A stretch of DNA of 64,000 bases. Origin: Vavraia culicis subsp. floridensis. Its lineage: Eukaryota; Microsporidia; Pleistophoridae. The notes under the pieces were generated by a model, which was given only the letters and a program-made list of their open reading frames with translations, was not told where the DNA came from and searched no databases. Below are positions 1 to 8,847 of the stretch, in pieces. The translations under genes were made by a program, and so were the position numbers. The stretch lies in the NCBI RefSeq assembly GCF_000192795.1, contig NW_007360605.1:174203-238202 (forward strand), in the 5' to 3' direction. Position 1 is the first letter of the stretch. The number at the start of each line of letters is the position of its first letter.

Positions 1-235
1 ACAGATATTACAGTTAACTGTATCAAAATGAGGAACATGCTGCTGTTTTTGGAATATATCACGCTAAATTTTGCAGTAAAATAGGCTAAAACGGGTATAA
101 ACAAGGACATCTGCTTTTCACACGCCTGCTGCATTCCAAAAGCACGTTCTAAGCGGAGGTACCGCCCTTATTGTTTGTTTATATGATTCAGAAGAATGAT
201 AGATTGATCAGATTAAACACATTTGTTTTATTTTA

Positions 236-871
236 ATGTATAAAAAGACGAGGGTTGCGCAAAATAGAATGTCTACATCTAAAAACATTGACACCGGCAA
301 ACGCACGGGAAGAAAGAAGCATATTTCCTATGCTGCACTGATATCCCAGGCGCTTCTCAACAGCGCAAATAATAGACTAACACTCAAGGAAATATACCAT
401 TTTATCTCTACAAACTATCCTGAGTACACAATGCACAAGCAGGGGTGGCAGAACAGCATACGCCACAATTTATCGCTCAACAAGGCCTTCTACAAGGAAC
501 CTAAGGTTAAGGGCACGCCCGGAAAAGGCTCGTACTGGTCGATCGATCTCAAGGAGGCAGAGGCTATTCTTGACAAGTCAGACAGGTCAATCAGAACGGC
601 ATCGCGCATACGACGCGGCTACGGACACACAAACAACTGTCTCAACCGGAAGAGAAGCCCGTTCTTGGAGGATATCCGTATATCAGACGACAAGAAAAAA
701 AGAGCACACAAAACGATTATTTTTAATGGAGACTTGAATCCTTATAACGAGAGCCTTGAGGCATTTTTTGGTCTTCCCAATCACCGCGATAATGAGGAGG
801 GCGAGGATGGTGGAAGAGATAGGACCGACTGGCAGAATTACTGCGGAGTAAACTCCTATTTTAAATTCTAA
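236..871 (+). CDS. Forkhead (winged-helix) transcription factor
   Basis: This 211-residue protein has a forkhead DNA-binding domain at about residues 29-108. The family hallmarks are visible: SYAALISQAL in helix 1, LTLKEIYHFI in helix 2, the recognition-helix core WQNSIRHNLSLN at 71-82, and the wing with GKGSYW. Forkhead proteins bind DNA in the nucleus and regulate transcription, often of cell-cycle genes in fungi. The roughly 100-residue C-terminal tail is basic, then acidic, with no domain I recognise, and there is no FHA domain. The ATG at 236 is used; a second in-frame ATG lies 11 codons later, before the domain. There is no C run close to the ATG, unlike most housekeeping genes here. 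Confidence 0.93.
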   Translation: MYKKTRVAQNRMSTSKNIDTGKRTGRKKHISYAALISQALLNSANNRLTLKEIYHFISTNYPEYTMHKQGWQNSIRHNLSLNKAFYKEPKVKGTPGKGSYWSIDLKEAEAILDKSDRSIRTASRIRRGYGHTNNCLNRKRSPFLEDIRISDDKKKRAHKTIIFNGDLNPYNESLEAFFGLPNHRDNEEGEDGGRDRTDWQNYCGVNSYFKF

Positions 872-1065
872 TAAAAGACCTAGATAAACAGCAACAGCAC
901 GTTTTTGATGTATTTTATGCCAAGTACAGCATACTTCAGGTATGTGCCCCCTTTTTACTTTTTGCACAGCTTAATCGATAGTATGCTGCAAATATGCCAA
1001 CTATCCAATAAAGAAATGCAATCTATCAATATCAGTGTTTAATTAAAAATTACCATAAATGTTTT

Positions 1066-1473
1066 TTAATTACGCCTATCATCGAATAATGACAGACGTG
1101 CCGCTATGTAGAGAGGGAAATAAAAAACTGGACGAGCATCCTTACAACTGCGCTTTTGCGGTAAAATGCAAATTCGTACGGAATGGTAACAAATGCGTTG
1201 TTCGCAATGGAGCGTCGTAAAAAGAAATAATTTAGGTGTTGTTAGTTTATTTCTTGTTATAAGTAACTTACGTGCTGTGTTGAACGCATTGTTCGTATGC
1301 AGGTCTGCATACAGAAACTGCGATGTTATATGCTTGCCAACATTCCCGTTGATGTAGGGCAGTACGTTTGATAAGTTGTACTTAAGACTAACACTTCTGC
1401 AGCAGGCGGTGTTCACTATCCACGAATTTCCACAAACCTTGTTCTTGTTCAAATAATTTACGGTAAAAGCCAT
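1066..1473 (-). CDS. Doubtful 135-residue ORF
   Basis: An ATG-started ORF of 135 codons in an otherwise empty interval. Its first 70 residues have a protein-like composition, but the C-terminal half looks like random translation. There is no C run or TATA box at the spacing seen for other genes, and I recognise no family. It begins about 40 nt from the hairpin at 1514-1552, which would sit in its promoter or leader. It is probably not a gene. Confidence 0.17.
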   Translation of the reverse strand: MAFTVNYLNKNKVCGNSWIVNTACCRSVSLKYNLSNVLPYINGNVGKHITSQFLYADLHTNNAFNTARKLLITRNKLTTPKLFLFTTLHCEQRICYHSVRICILPQKRSCKDARPVFYFPLYIAARLSLFDDRRN

Positions 1474-1513
1474 TTCCGTTCAGTGAACATTCTTTTTACG
1501 AATAACTCAGCAA

Positions 1514-1552
1514 CAAGCCCACAACTATCACAATATGATAGGTGTGGGCTTG
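1514..1552. repeat. 39-nt near-perfect inverted repeat (hairpin)
   Basis: Arms of 10 nt (CAAGCCCACA at 1514-1523, TGTGGGCTTG at 1543-1552) flank an A/G mismatch, then a second 6-bp arm pair (CTATCA, TGATAG) and a 5-nt loop. That makes 16 pairs in all. It lies outside any convincing gene. Confidence 0.8.
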
Positions 1553-2303
1553 AACAGTAAGATAATTCCGCACATCTTTATCCTATAACCTGAAATGTGG
1601 CACCACCCTTTGCAATGCACTAAACGTTCTACGATTTGAACAAATATAGCAGATTGATGTGCTTTTAGCTTCTTAAGTATTTCAAATGGTACCATGTTGT
1701 GAGCTAAAAATGGTCATTTATCGGTACGGCCCATTACCGCGGGATTTACCTGGGCATGCCGTGATATTTAATCACGAAAACTGCGATAAAAATTGATCAT
1801 AATTAACCATATTGATCAACTGATCAGATTTATTTACTCCGTGATTCATTCGTGTATTGGTGGTGAGTTGATCCAGAAATTTGACCATTCCCTAAATCAC
1901 AATGTTTCGAGAAAAAGAATGCCCAATAAATTAATGTTCATATTACACATTAGTGCTTCCTTCCTGGCATGCTAATGCCCATCCTGTCTTGTCGTAGATT
2001 ATTATTTAGTCTTTGCTCATTTAAGACATCATGTCATAAAAACAGGTGCTACGAGAATGAGATGGTAAACCTTGCTGTTTTATCACAGAACTGATCTGAT
2101 ATCACAGTACGGTACATAATGCTTTGTATTGTTGGCACTTGATGCGACTTGCAGGCTGAATGCTCTCCTATGCAAGCTGTCTGGGCTGTGTATGCAGGCT
2201 TTAACGTTTGTTTGGCATGTTTGCGTGGTATTTTGGGCTTATCCAGAGCAGAACGCGAGTTGCACCACATAAAATCTCATCCATTTTCTCGATCCCTGCC
2301 CAA

Positions 2304-2861
2304 ATGACCAAGAAAATATTTTTTGTCATTCAGGAAGCGCCATTCGCAGGCACAGAAAAACACAGAATAACCCAGAGCAGGCCATCAGCACCGGCTCGCC
2401 CAGACATCACGCATCATATTCTTCTTACTATCATAGATTCGCCTTTATACAAGGCCAACAAATGCAAAGTTTACATCAAAACGGTTAACAACATTTTGGT
2501 AGAAATAAACGAGGGAACACGAATACCACGGACGATGACAAGGTTTATGGGACTGATGAGGGATGTGCTACGCAAGTTGAGGATAAAAAGTGAGGATAAG
2601 ACGCTCATGCGTGTAATAAAGAGCAAAATGGACTTTCCGCCTGGAGCAGTTAAAATAGGCATGTCACACGAGGGAGAAAGAATTTGCAACGAGCATTTTG
2701 CGGCAGATAATGTGGTTTTGTACGTGAGTGCCAAACAACGGGGAGAGGATAGGTTTGAGGATACAGACATTCGTATGAAGGTCAGTGACTACGAATTGAG
2801 TGGTGCTGCAGCCGTCGGAAAGGCCATATACTTTATTGAAGGCATGCTAGACATATTTTAG
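2304..2861 (+). CDS. EMG1: Emg1/Nep1, 18S rRNA pseudouridine N1-methyltransferase
   Basis: The protein of 185 residues is an SPOUT-class methyltransferase of the Nep1 family, which methylates a hypermodified pseudouridine in 18S rRNA and acts in small-subunit assembly in the nucleolus. Family blocks are clear: ALLDSPLNKA-like IIDSPLYKA at 43-51, VYIKT, LVEIN, the RNA-binding TRIPRT at 72-77, and the C-terminal SDYELSGAAAVGKA region that forms part of the SAM-binding knot. It is shorter than yeast Nep1 (about 250 residues), mainly through a reduced insert. The ATG at 2304 is chosen because a C run (ccctgccc) lies just upstream and no earlier in-frame ATG fits. Length and motifs suggest a functional gene. 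Confidence 0.93.
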   Translation: MTKKIFFVIQEAPFAGTEKHRITQSRPSAPARPDITHHILLTIIDSPLYKANKCKVYIKTVNNILVEINEGTRIPRTMTRFMGLMRDVLRKLRIKSEDKTLMRVIKSKMDFPPGAVKIGMSHEGERICNEHFAADNVVLYVSAKQRGEDRFEDTDIRMKVSDYELSGAAAVGKAIYFIEGMLDIF

Positions 2862-3076
2862 AAGTAAAGTGTTGCTTATGATTTGTGTAATCTTTTAGGT
2901 CTGGCGTGCGATTTGTCCAGGATTTGGTCTAAAACTATTTTGACACATATTGTAGCAGCACATAGTGCGAGTTTTGGCCATTCTCGATTCTTATGCGGAA
3001 ACATTACCGCATGGTCTACACATGTGCCCAATGTGCTGCTTTACTATTCTTGTAGATCGATAAATGCACACCTCAA

Positions 3077-3148
3077 TCCGTGATGGTCCAGTGGTTAGGA
3101 TTACGGTCTCTCACACCGTAGGCCCGAGTTCGATTCTCGGTCACGGAA
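3077..3148 (+). tRNA. tRNA-Glu (CTC anticodon)
   Basis: A complete 72-nt cloverleaf. The 7-bp acceptor stem TCCGTGA/TCACGGA is perfect. The anticodon stem ACGGT/ACCGT encloses the loop CTCTCAC, with anticodon CTC at 3110-3112. The T arm is CCGAG-TTCGATT-CTCGG, with a four-base variable loop. Internal A box (TGGTCCAGTGG) and B box (GTTCGATTC) are present, and a T6 Pol III terminator follows at 3151-3156. There is no intron, and CCA is not encoded. Confidence 0.97.
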
Positions 3149-3180
3149 TCTTTTTTCATGACCAATCGATGTTCTGTACA

Positions 3181-3191
3181 TATATTTAAAC
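3181..3191 (+). promoter_or_regulatory. TATA-like element 19 nt before the ATG at 3211
   Basis: TATATTTAAAC ends 19 nt before the ATG of the downstream gene. This matches the 17-20 nt spacing of the other TATA-class genes in the window, although the core differs slightly. Confidence 0.4.
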
Positions 3192-3210
3192 AATTTTCAT
3201 CACCGTTCAC

Positions 3211-3516
3211 ATGCTAGACAAAAACGATATAGTGCAATACGAATGCATACAGGACAAGGGCCCGCTCCGCAAATTTGAAAGAACCGCGTATCCTCGCCTG
3301 ATCACATACTCGTGCCCAAATAACATCCATGTGCTGATCACTAAAGACAAGAACTACGAGTTTTTGAAACGGAGTGGCCTGGTCCGGAAGAACGAACCTT
3401 TTCTGCGAGTTTCAGGTGAGGAGGTATCCCTTCCGTTCAGCTTTAAATTTGTTGAGGCATGTGATGACACGCCGTATTTGGCTATTATCACAAGGCTGAA
3501 GGACAGGAAACATTAA
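3211..3516 (+). CDS. Unknown 101-residue protein
   Basis: I do not recognise this protein. It is soluble, mixed alpha/beta in appearance, rich in charged residues, and has no signal peptide or membrane segment. Patterns such as NNIHVLITKD and PYLAIITRL suggest beta strands. It starts with ATG 62 nt after the tRNA-Glu gene, with a TATA-like element 19 nt before the ATG and no C run. The good amino-acid composition over the full length argues for a real gene. Confidence 0.6.
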   Translation: MLDKNDIVQYECIQDKGPLRKFERTAYPRLITYSCPNNIHVLITKDKNYEFLKRSGLVRKNEPFLRVSGEEVSLPFSFKFVEACDDTPYLAIITRLKDRKH

Positions 3517-3786
3517 ATTATAGACGTTTTGTATTTTGCGCCTGGGCTGTTTCAGCGTTGTGGGAACTTTTGATAAATTGCGGAAAAGGAGATCGCCACC
3601 AAATTATGATCCCCTGATCACAGAACGGAGCGCCGCCCATATTTTTTCTGAGTCACAATCTTTTTACCAAGAGTACGTTTGTATGTCTTCTCATGCCGCA
3701 ACGCTTGAAAAGCGTATTTAGTTAAAAGTACCAGCCGTGCTCGTGTATTGAAGTTATTTCCTTTCGCCATATGAAACGGTATCTAC

Positions 3787-3980
3787 GCACCGTGTTGCTG
3801 CTTTCATTTTAATATCGCACCGTGTTGCTGCTTTCATTTTAATATCGCACCGTGTTGCTGCTTTCATTTTAATATCGCACCGTGTTGCTGCTTCCATTTT
3901 AATATCGCACCGTGTTGCTGCTTTCATTTTAATATCGCACCGTGTTGCTGCTTTCATTTTAATATCACACTGTGTTGCGG
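3787..3980. repeat. 30-bp tandem repeat array, about 6.5 units
   Basis: Six consecutive 30-bp units (core cgtgttgctgctttcatt) run from 3787 to 3966, followed by a degraded partial unit. Only one base differs among the six (ttcc for tttc in unit 4). Because the period is divisible by three, all frames can stay open. The minus strand reads an ATG-started 77-codon ORF (3754-3987) with a ten-residue repeat containing DIKMKAATR. This is probably a consequence of the repeat rather than a gene. The array ends about 54 nt before the ATG at 4034. Confidence 0.95.
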
Positions 3981-4033
3981 TACACATCAATCGTTATGTT
4001 ATTACTTTCAAGACCCACCATAATTTTTATCCC

Positions 4034-4537
4034 ATGTCCTTTCTTCTTTACATAAACAACCCATTCCAAGAGCACAGGACAAATTTTGTGGATTTTCTCA
4101 AGCGCATCACCAAAACTACGCAAATACGGGTGTTTCAGATAGAAAACGACTTTCTTCCCTTCTATTTTTTGATATTCGAATCGAAAAACGATTTGCAGAC
4201 TGCTCTTAATATTCTTGCTATCATCAAGCGGCAATTCATTGCTAACCTGGAGTTTTGCACTGAAAACAACCTGAAGGTGCAGGGCATGTGTCTGTCCAAA
4301 GGGCAGAGCGCCATATTAAAGGAATACGAAGCGTGTGTTAGTGAGAGCGGTGTGCTTGAAAAGTTTAAGGCCGAGCTGAACTGCAGCGAAAGCAGAGATC
4401 CGGAGGTAGAAATGTCAGAAATCTACAAAAGACTCCTCGAAAGCTGGACAGAGCAGGAAAAGGAGATTAAAGAAGAATTTTTTAAGAAGTTAAAGGCTTT
4501 TGAATCAAAACCAAAAAGGACCGTAGAAAAACACTGA
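4034..4537 (+). CDS. Unknown 167-residue protein
   Basis: No family recognised. The N-terminal 70 residues alternate predicted strands and helices (FLLYINNPF, QIRVFQIEN, PFYFLIFES), which could form a small alpha/beta fold. The C-terminal third is a charged helix, probably coiled coil (SWTEQEKEIKEEFFKKLKAF). The ATG at 4034 is directly preceded by CCC, the start-site signal common to housekeeping genes here, so the gene is likely real. The 30-bp array lies immediately upstream. Confidence 0.7.
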   Translation: MSFLLYINNPFQEHRTNFVDFLKRITKTTQIRVFQIENDFLPFYFLIFESKNDLQTALNILAIIKRQFIANLEFCTENNLKVQGMCLSKGQSAILKEYEACVSESGVLEKFKAELNCSESRDPEVEMSEIYKRLLESWTEQEKEIKEEFFKKLKAFESKPKRTVEKH

Positions 4538-4539
4538 AA

Positions 4540-4776
4540 ATGCCGTCGCCTTTGCAGAATAGGATTTGCTCTTTGGATGAGACGGGTTTGCAAGACTGCA
4601 ACCGACCAACGAAAAGTGCACATGAAGGTAAAGAAAGAGCTCAAAATAATAGCATTTGTCCCAGCAGACCAGAAAATGGTGTAAAATTAACTAAACATGC
4701 TTTTGGTGAAGAGTCCAAAATCACATGTAAGATATTCTTAGACCATTTTCAACGAGGAGATGAAGTAAAACCATGA
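4540..4776 (+). CDS. Possible small ORF directly after the 4034 gene
   Basis: An ATG two bases after the preceding stop opens a 78-codon ORF. It is hydrophilic, with four cysteines, and resembles nothing I know. The same-frame continuation of the upstream gene past its TGA is also open for about 50 codons and is basic, so this may simply be a low-stop 3' region. There is no independent promoter signal. Confidence 0.22.
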   Translation: MPSPLQNRICSLDETGLQDCNRPTKSAHEGKERAQNNSICPSRPENGVKLTKHAFGEESKITCKIFLDHFQRGDEVKP

Positions 4777-5038
4777 ATTGAGGGCCTCGCTACGGCATTT
4801 TGTGAGGTGATACAGCTTTCTGCATGGTATTTATGTGGTCAGCGCGTTCGTGTTATCATTGGTTGGTCCATGTACAGAATAAAGTGCATGCGATAGCCGT
4901 TCAAATGAGAAGATGCAGGTCTTCACAGCACCTCCTCGTTCACCGACAGAATGTCCAGCAACAAAACCGTGCGATTACCTCTGTTAACCACAAATATCGC
5001 CGAAAAGATGCCAAGATCACAGTAAATTTATTTTTTAT

Positions 5039-5872
5039 TTAAAACGATGAGCGTTTCAAATAATTCTCGATATCTCCCCAAATTCTATCCATCAGCCTCA
5101 AATTCTTCGTTTCGTTTCCAACAAGCACATCTTCATACTCGTAATTGGTGTTGCAGATCCGCTGGTCAGCCGTGTGCACGAGGTAAACCGGACAGGACCA
5201 TCTACGATGCCTGCTGAAGAACGCATCTGGTTGATTAACACCAAAGTTATCGTTTGTACCTGTCTCTTCGTACTTGTCCCTGTACATGTCGAGCAGCGAG
5301 TTAATTTGCCACTCACTTCCATCCAGAAACACAGCAACTACGTCTGCATTTATCGCGTTGTGCCATTTGACCAGAAATATAAATTCGGCTGTGCATTTCT
5401 CCATTTTTCTCTTCAGCCTGCGCTCATTCACGAGTATAGTTGAGGTGTCCAGTGGCGGGTTTTTGAATGTGCCCGCTGTGAACACGCCAACACAGTTAAA
5501 AATGTTTATCTTTGATGCATAGGAGGGAGGCACAAGGATCACATACTCCTTACGTACCACATGGTTTAAAATGAACCTGAAATCGTATCGCAGATCAAAC
5601 TTGTTCTTGTTGTACTTCTCGAGGGGATGTACGCTCTCTGACAGGTAGTACATCAATTTGCTGTCTACCGCCGGTATATCATTCTCCATGGCAAGCTTGG
5701 CATATGTCTCGAACGGGCTCGTCTCGTGCTGCATATAAAACAGAACTTGCAGGAGTGTATAGGTGCTTTGTCCTATCTCTATGTACTTGTTGTCGATTAT
5801 CCTATTGTTAGATATTATCTTCTTGTCGGATATCACGTAACCGTCTGTGAGCAGCGATCGTAAAACATCCAT
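5039..5872 (-). CDS. CDC73: Cdc73/parafibromin, Paf1 complex subunit
   Basis: A 277-residue Cdc73 homologue, part of the Paf1 complex that travels with RNA polymerase II and supports elongation and histone modification. The N-terminal region matches the parafibromin N domain (YTLLQVLFYM around 38-47, ENDIPAV around 63-69). The C-terminal Ras-like domain is recognisable: VILVPPSYASKINIFN at 111-126, then DVVAVFLDGSEWQ at 177-189, a short tyrosine-rich segment, CPVYLVH, and the closing helix RIWGDIENYL. It is much shorter than yeast (about 390) or human (531), since the disordered middle is nearly absent. A CCC lies about 15 nt upstream of the ATG at 5872. Confidence 0.9.
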   Translation of the reverse strand: MDVLRSLLTDGYVISDKKIISNNRIIDNKYIEIGQSTYTLLQVLFYMQHETSPFETYAKLAMENDIPAVDSKLMYYLSESVHPLEKYNKNKFDLRYDFRFILNHVVRKEYVILVPPSYASKINIFNCVGVFTAGTFKNPPLDTSTILVNERRLKRKMEKCTAEFIFLVKWHNAINADVVAVFLDGSEWQINSLLDMYRDKYEETGTNDNFGVNQPDAFFSRHRRWSCPVYLVHTADQRICNTNYEYEDVLVGNETKNLRLMDRIWGDIENYLKRSSF

Positions 5873-8353
5873 GTGTCACCGAAAGGGTGTCCGCCTTATT
5901 TCGCTATAAAATCGATTTACAGAAAAACGGGATTGGGTGCAACGCTGCTTTCCCTGTGTTTTGCAACCAAAAATATTTGCTAGTCGTATAGAGATGAGCA
6001 AATGGACCGATAGGTTGTTTCTGACCAAGAACTGAAGAAACCGGCAATACGAGAGTACAAATGGAAGTAAGCTAACAAAAAAGATAAAGATTAACAAAAA
6101 AACCGCAATGCATTCTCGAACCGTGCAATGGTTCGGTATGTGTGAGAAGTAATCTGAGTATTTTACTTGTAATCCGAGATTAAAAGCGCAGAGCAGATAA
6201 TCACAGCTGCACACATTGAAAATTATTCCGTGTACAAAACGGACTTTCCCTGTTTTATCCCTGCTATGCCACAGGAATGCCTTTGTGCTGTGCAAGGATG
6301 TTCATTTTGGATACCACATAGCGGTGGCATTGAAGGTTTCCCTGGTAAATTAAGAGGGATCAACATCCTATAAACTCATCTGCTAAAATAGCAGGTAAAC
6401 CTAGTATTTGTACGTATACTTCATTTGAACCACTCGTTTACATTGCTGGGACAGTTTTACATGCTATTTTCTTATTTTATGAAAGCTGTTCAACATCGTT
6501 CGAATACTTCGTTTTCATCTATCCTTAGCGAGGAATGATCGAGGTACGCAAGTAAATTTACTATTTACTCGTATTTGCTGCTGCATGAGAATAAACAAAT
6601 AATTTTATTGAAAATATTTATTTCATCAAATGTGAGACCAAGCAACCTAAAATTGTACCTACGTTTGACATCATGCATGCTAAACCGAGCTTACCATACA
6701 CAAATCACCACGCCTCCTTATTCTTCTACGCCGTCCCGTTCTTCAAAAGGAGGCATACCATATTTGATCTTCAATCTAACACGCTCTTCTGAAAAGCTAT
6801 CGATAGGAGAAAATCTTGCAGGATGTGAATCTGTCTCTTTCTGATCTAGCGTGTACACTTTCTTCCCGTTTAAAATTCGGTGTTTCAGCATGCGGAGGGG
6901 TGGTACTCAAAAATGTATTTTAACAAAAATTCTACCGCGAAATCGCGTCTTTTTTTTAACCCGTACGTGTCCTTGTGTTGTTAAGGATTCATAAATCGTA
7001 TTAAACATCAATTACTCATGTGCTAAGCCATCGGTACGCACTGTGATAGTTTACGTATTTTAAAGTCTTACAGTAAAGCATTTCTGATCTAGGAGAGCTG
7101 CCGCCGAAACTTATGATAAGCCTATGATGCATTCATTCTTCTCTTACACAATTATTGCTTTACTTGCTTTATTTTTGCATTCTTCCCTCACCGTTACAAA
7201 CCCTACTATGTACAGAGGCGGTATCCTGTAAAATAAAATACGATTCCTTCTCAGAAGATCAATCACCTTCCCCTTGTAAAATATTGAAGCACTGCTTAAC
7301 TGATCGGTATAACCTGTTCGCAGTTTAAAATATGAGTTAAACAAATGCCTTCCAGACAGTTGTGCGCCATTAAACCTTTTTAGATCTATTTTTGGTATTG
7401 TAATGGTGACCGCTGCCGTTTCCTTGTCACGCCATCGCCGGAAGGGGGCGTCCGAGCAATTTTGTGATAAAAATAATCAAACATTGCAGACCAGCATGCC
7501 CGACCAAGCCAACACCATGCCACAATATTTCATGTGATGCACACCGCGTTCGTGGCATGCTCTGGTTACGTATAGCATTGTGGTAAAATAATTTATCAAC
7601 GCGTAAAAATCAATGTGATGCATTCGGACATGGACATAAAGGGCAAATAAAAACAAAAAATTTTGCTTTTGTTTTCGAGTAAATTTTTCTTTTAGAATTA
7701 CCCAAAGTTTATGACAAGTTTATCATCGAGTGTCTTATCAAGGCTTCAAATGGAAATATTGCGATATTTTGAATGAGTTGTGACGCAATGTTACGATTGC
7801 ATCGCTGATTGCGTAAAACATGCCAAAAAATGTTTTTAAGCTTCAACTCAGCACTAATGCTAGCATTCACCCTTGAAATATCCTAATGAAATTACGCTGC
7901 AGATAAGGGAACAAAATAAGATTGTTTGGAATGACTTAGTGTTTAAATGCGTGTCATATTACTTAGGTGTGCACCAAGAAATCCCGCCATGGGCGTAATT
8001 TATCGGACAAAAGCGTTCTTACACCCTAGTATAATCTAAGCAGTAGTTCCGAATCAAATTGTGGGAGAAAATGCATTTTGACATGTCTGTTGAATGTGTG
8101 AAATCCTGATAGGGATGATAAATGGCGAGGCTAGCTTTATGTCATTCACGCACTATCAGATATATTCGCGGGTATTTTTCTCATTTTATTGTCATACTTT
8201 CCGATTTACTCAACTTAAGATAGATTATAGCGCAATAGCCAAGTGCTTTCAGATGATACAAGAACATTCTTACAGAGTTTCCGGCTTGAAAACGGCTAAT
8301 TACATTATTTTGTCACAAAGCATGGTTGTTCAAACCACGGACATCAATAAATT
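5873..8353. other. Intergenic, AT-rich, no convincing gene
   Basis: Several short ORFs occur on both strands, but none has a credible start signal or protein-like composition throughout. A 139-codon ORF on the minus strand (5876-6295) ends three bases from the Cdc73 ATG and was rejected. I see no repeats or RNA genes. Confidence 0.6.
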
Positions 8354-8818
8354 TTATTTAAAAGTGAAGAACATAAAGTTTTTCTGCTTCTCTTCTTCCT
8401 GGCAGAATTCTATTATTTCTATAAGCTTAAATGTGGGAATCTCATAGGAGTCTAACATCGCAACAGAGTCAATTTCTACGCTCTGCTCTGATCTGTGGTC
8501 GTTTTCCTTGTTATCAAGAGTCACTTTGTCTATAATACATGGCATTTTGCGGTTCTTTTGTCTCTTGTTCTGAAACCAGACTTGAATGGATCTATGTGGC
8601 AGACCAAGCAGCAGAGCCAGTTCCTCTCTTGTGTTGGTTGATGGAAAATCAGTGAGTTCATATACTTCTTGAAGCACTCTCTTCTGCAAAGAAGTCTTCC
8701 GTATTTTTTCTACACTAAACTCTCTTCGCTGGAAATTTCTCAATCTTAAAATGCCAATGATTGAATCGGCTAAAAGCTCCTTCATCTTTGTGGACTTAAA
8801 AAATTTCAGATTTGACAT
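8354..8818 (-). CDS. Homeodomain protein (first of two related)
   Basis: A 154-residue protein with a homeodomain at about residues 34-93. Helix 3 reads RSIQVWFQNKRQKNRK, keeping the invariant W48, F49, N51 and R53 (W at residue 81), and the DFPSTNTREELALLLG helix 1-2 region is typical. There are no TALE extra residues. The C-terminal tail has the motif YEIPTFKLIEIIEFC, which recurs in the second homeobox gene at 13.6 kb. I choose the ATG at 8818; the ORF extends three codons upstream, but only to a GTG. An ACTATATAAAC box lies 18 nt before this ATG, and there is no C run. Homeodomain proteins bind DNA and regulate transcription. In microsporidia, homeobox pairs have been discussed as mating-type-like genes. 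Confidence 0.93.
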   Translation of the reverse strand: MSNLKFFKSTKMKELLADSIIGILRLRNFQRREFSVEKIRKTSLQKRVLQEVYELTDFPSTNTREELALLLGLPHRSIQVWFQNKRQKNRKMPCIIDKVTLDNKENDHRSEQSVEIDSVAMLDSYEIPTFKLIEIIEFCQEEEKQKNFMFFTFK

Positions 8819-8836
8819 TAAATTCACATATAATCA

Positions 8837-8847
8837 GTTTATATAGT
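8837..8847 (-). promoter_or_regulatory. TATA box of homeobox gene 1
   Basis: On the minus strand this reads ACTATATAAAC and ends 18 nt before the ATG at 8818. The identical 11-mer occurs before the genes at 30147 (spacing 18) and 52291 (spacing 20). Confidence 0.7.

Larger units (their letters stand above)
872..2303. other. Intergenic region with hairpin and a weak ORF
   Basis: This stretch between the forkhead and Emg1 genes holds one ATG-started minus-strand ORF (1066-1473) of doubtful reality and a strong inverted repeat at 1514-1552. I see no other gene or RNA signature. Confidence 0.6.

Noticed and set aside
5876..6295. 139-codon minus-strand ORF upstream of Cdc73
   Set aside because: It occupies the Cdc73 promoter, has no start signal, and its composition is not protein-like across its length.
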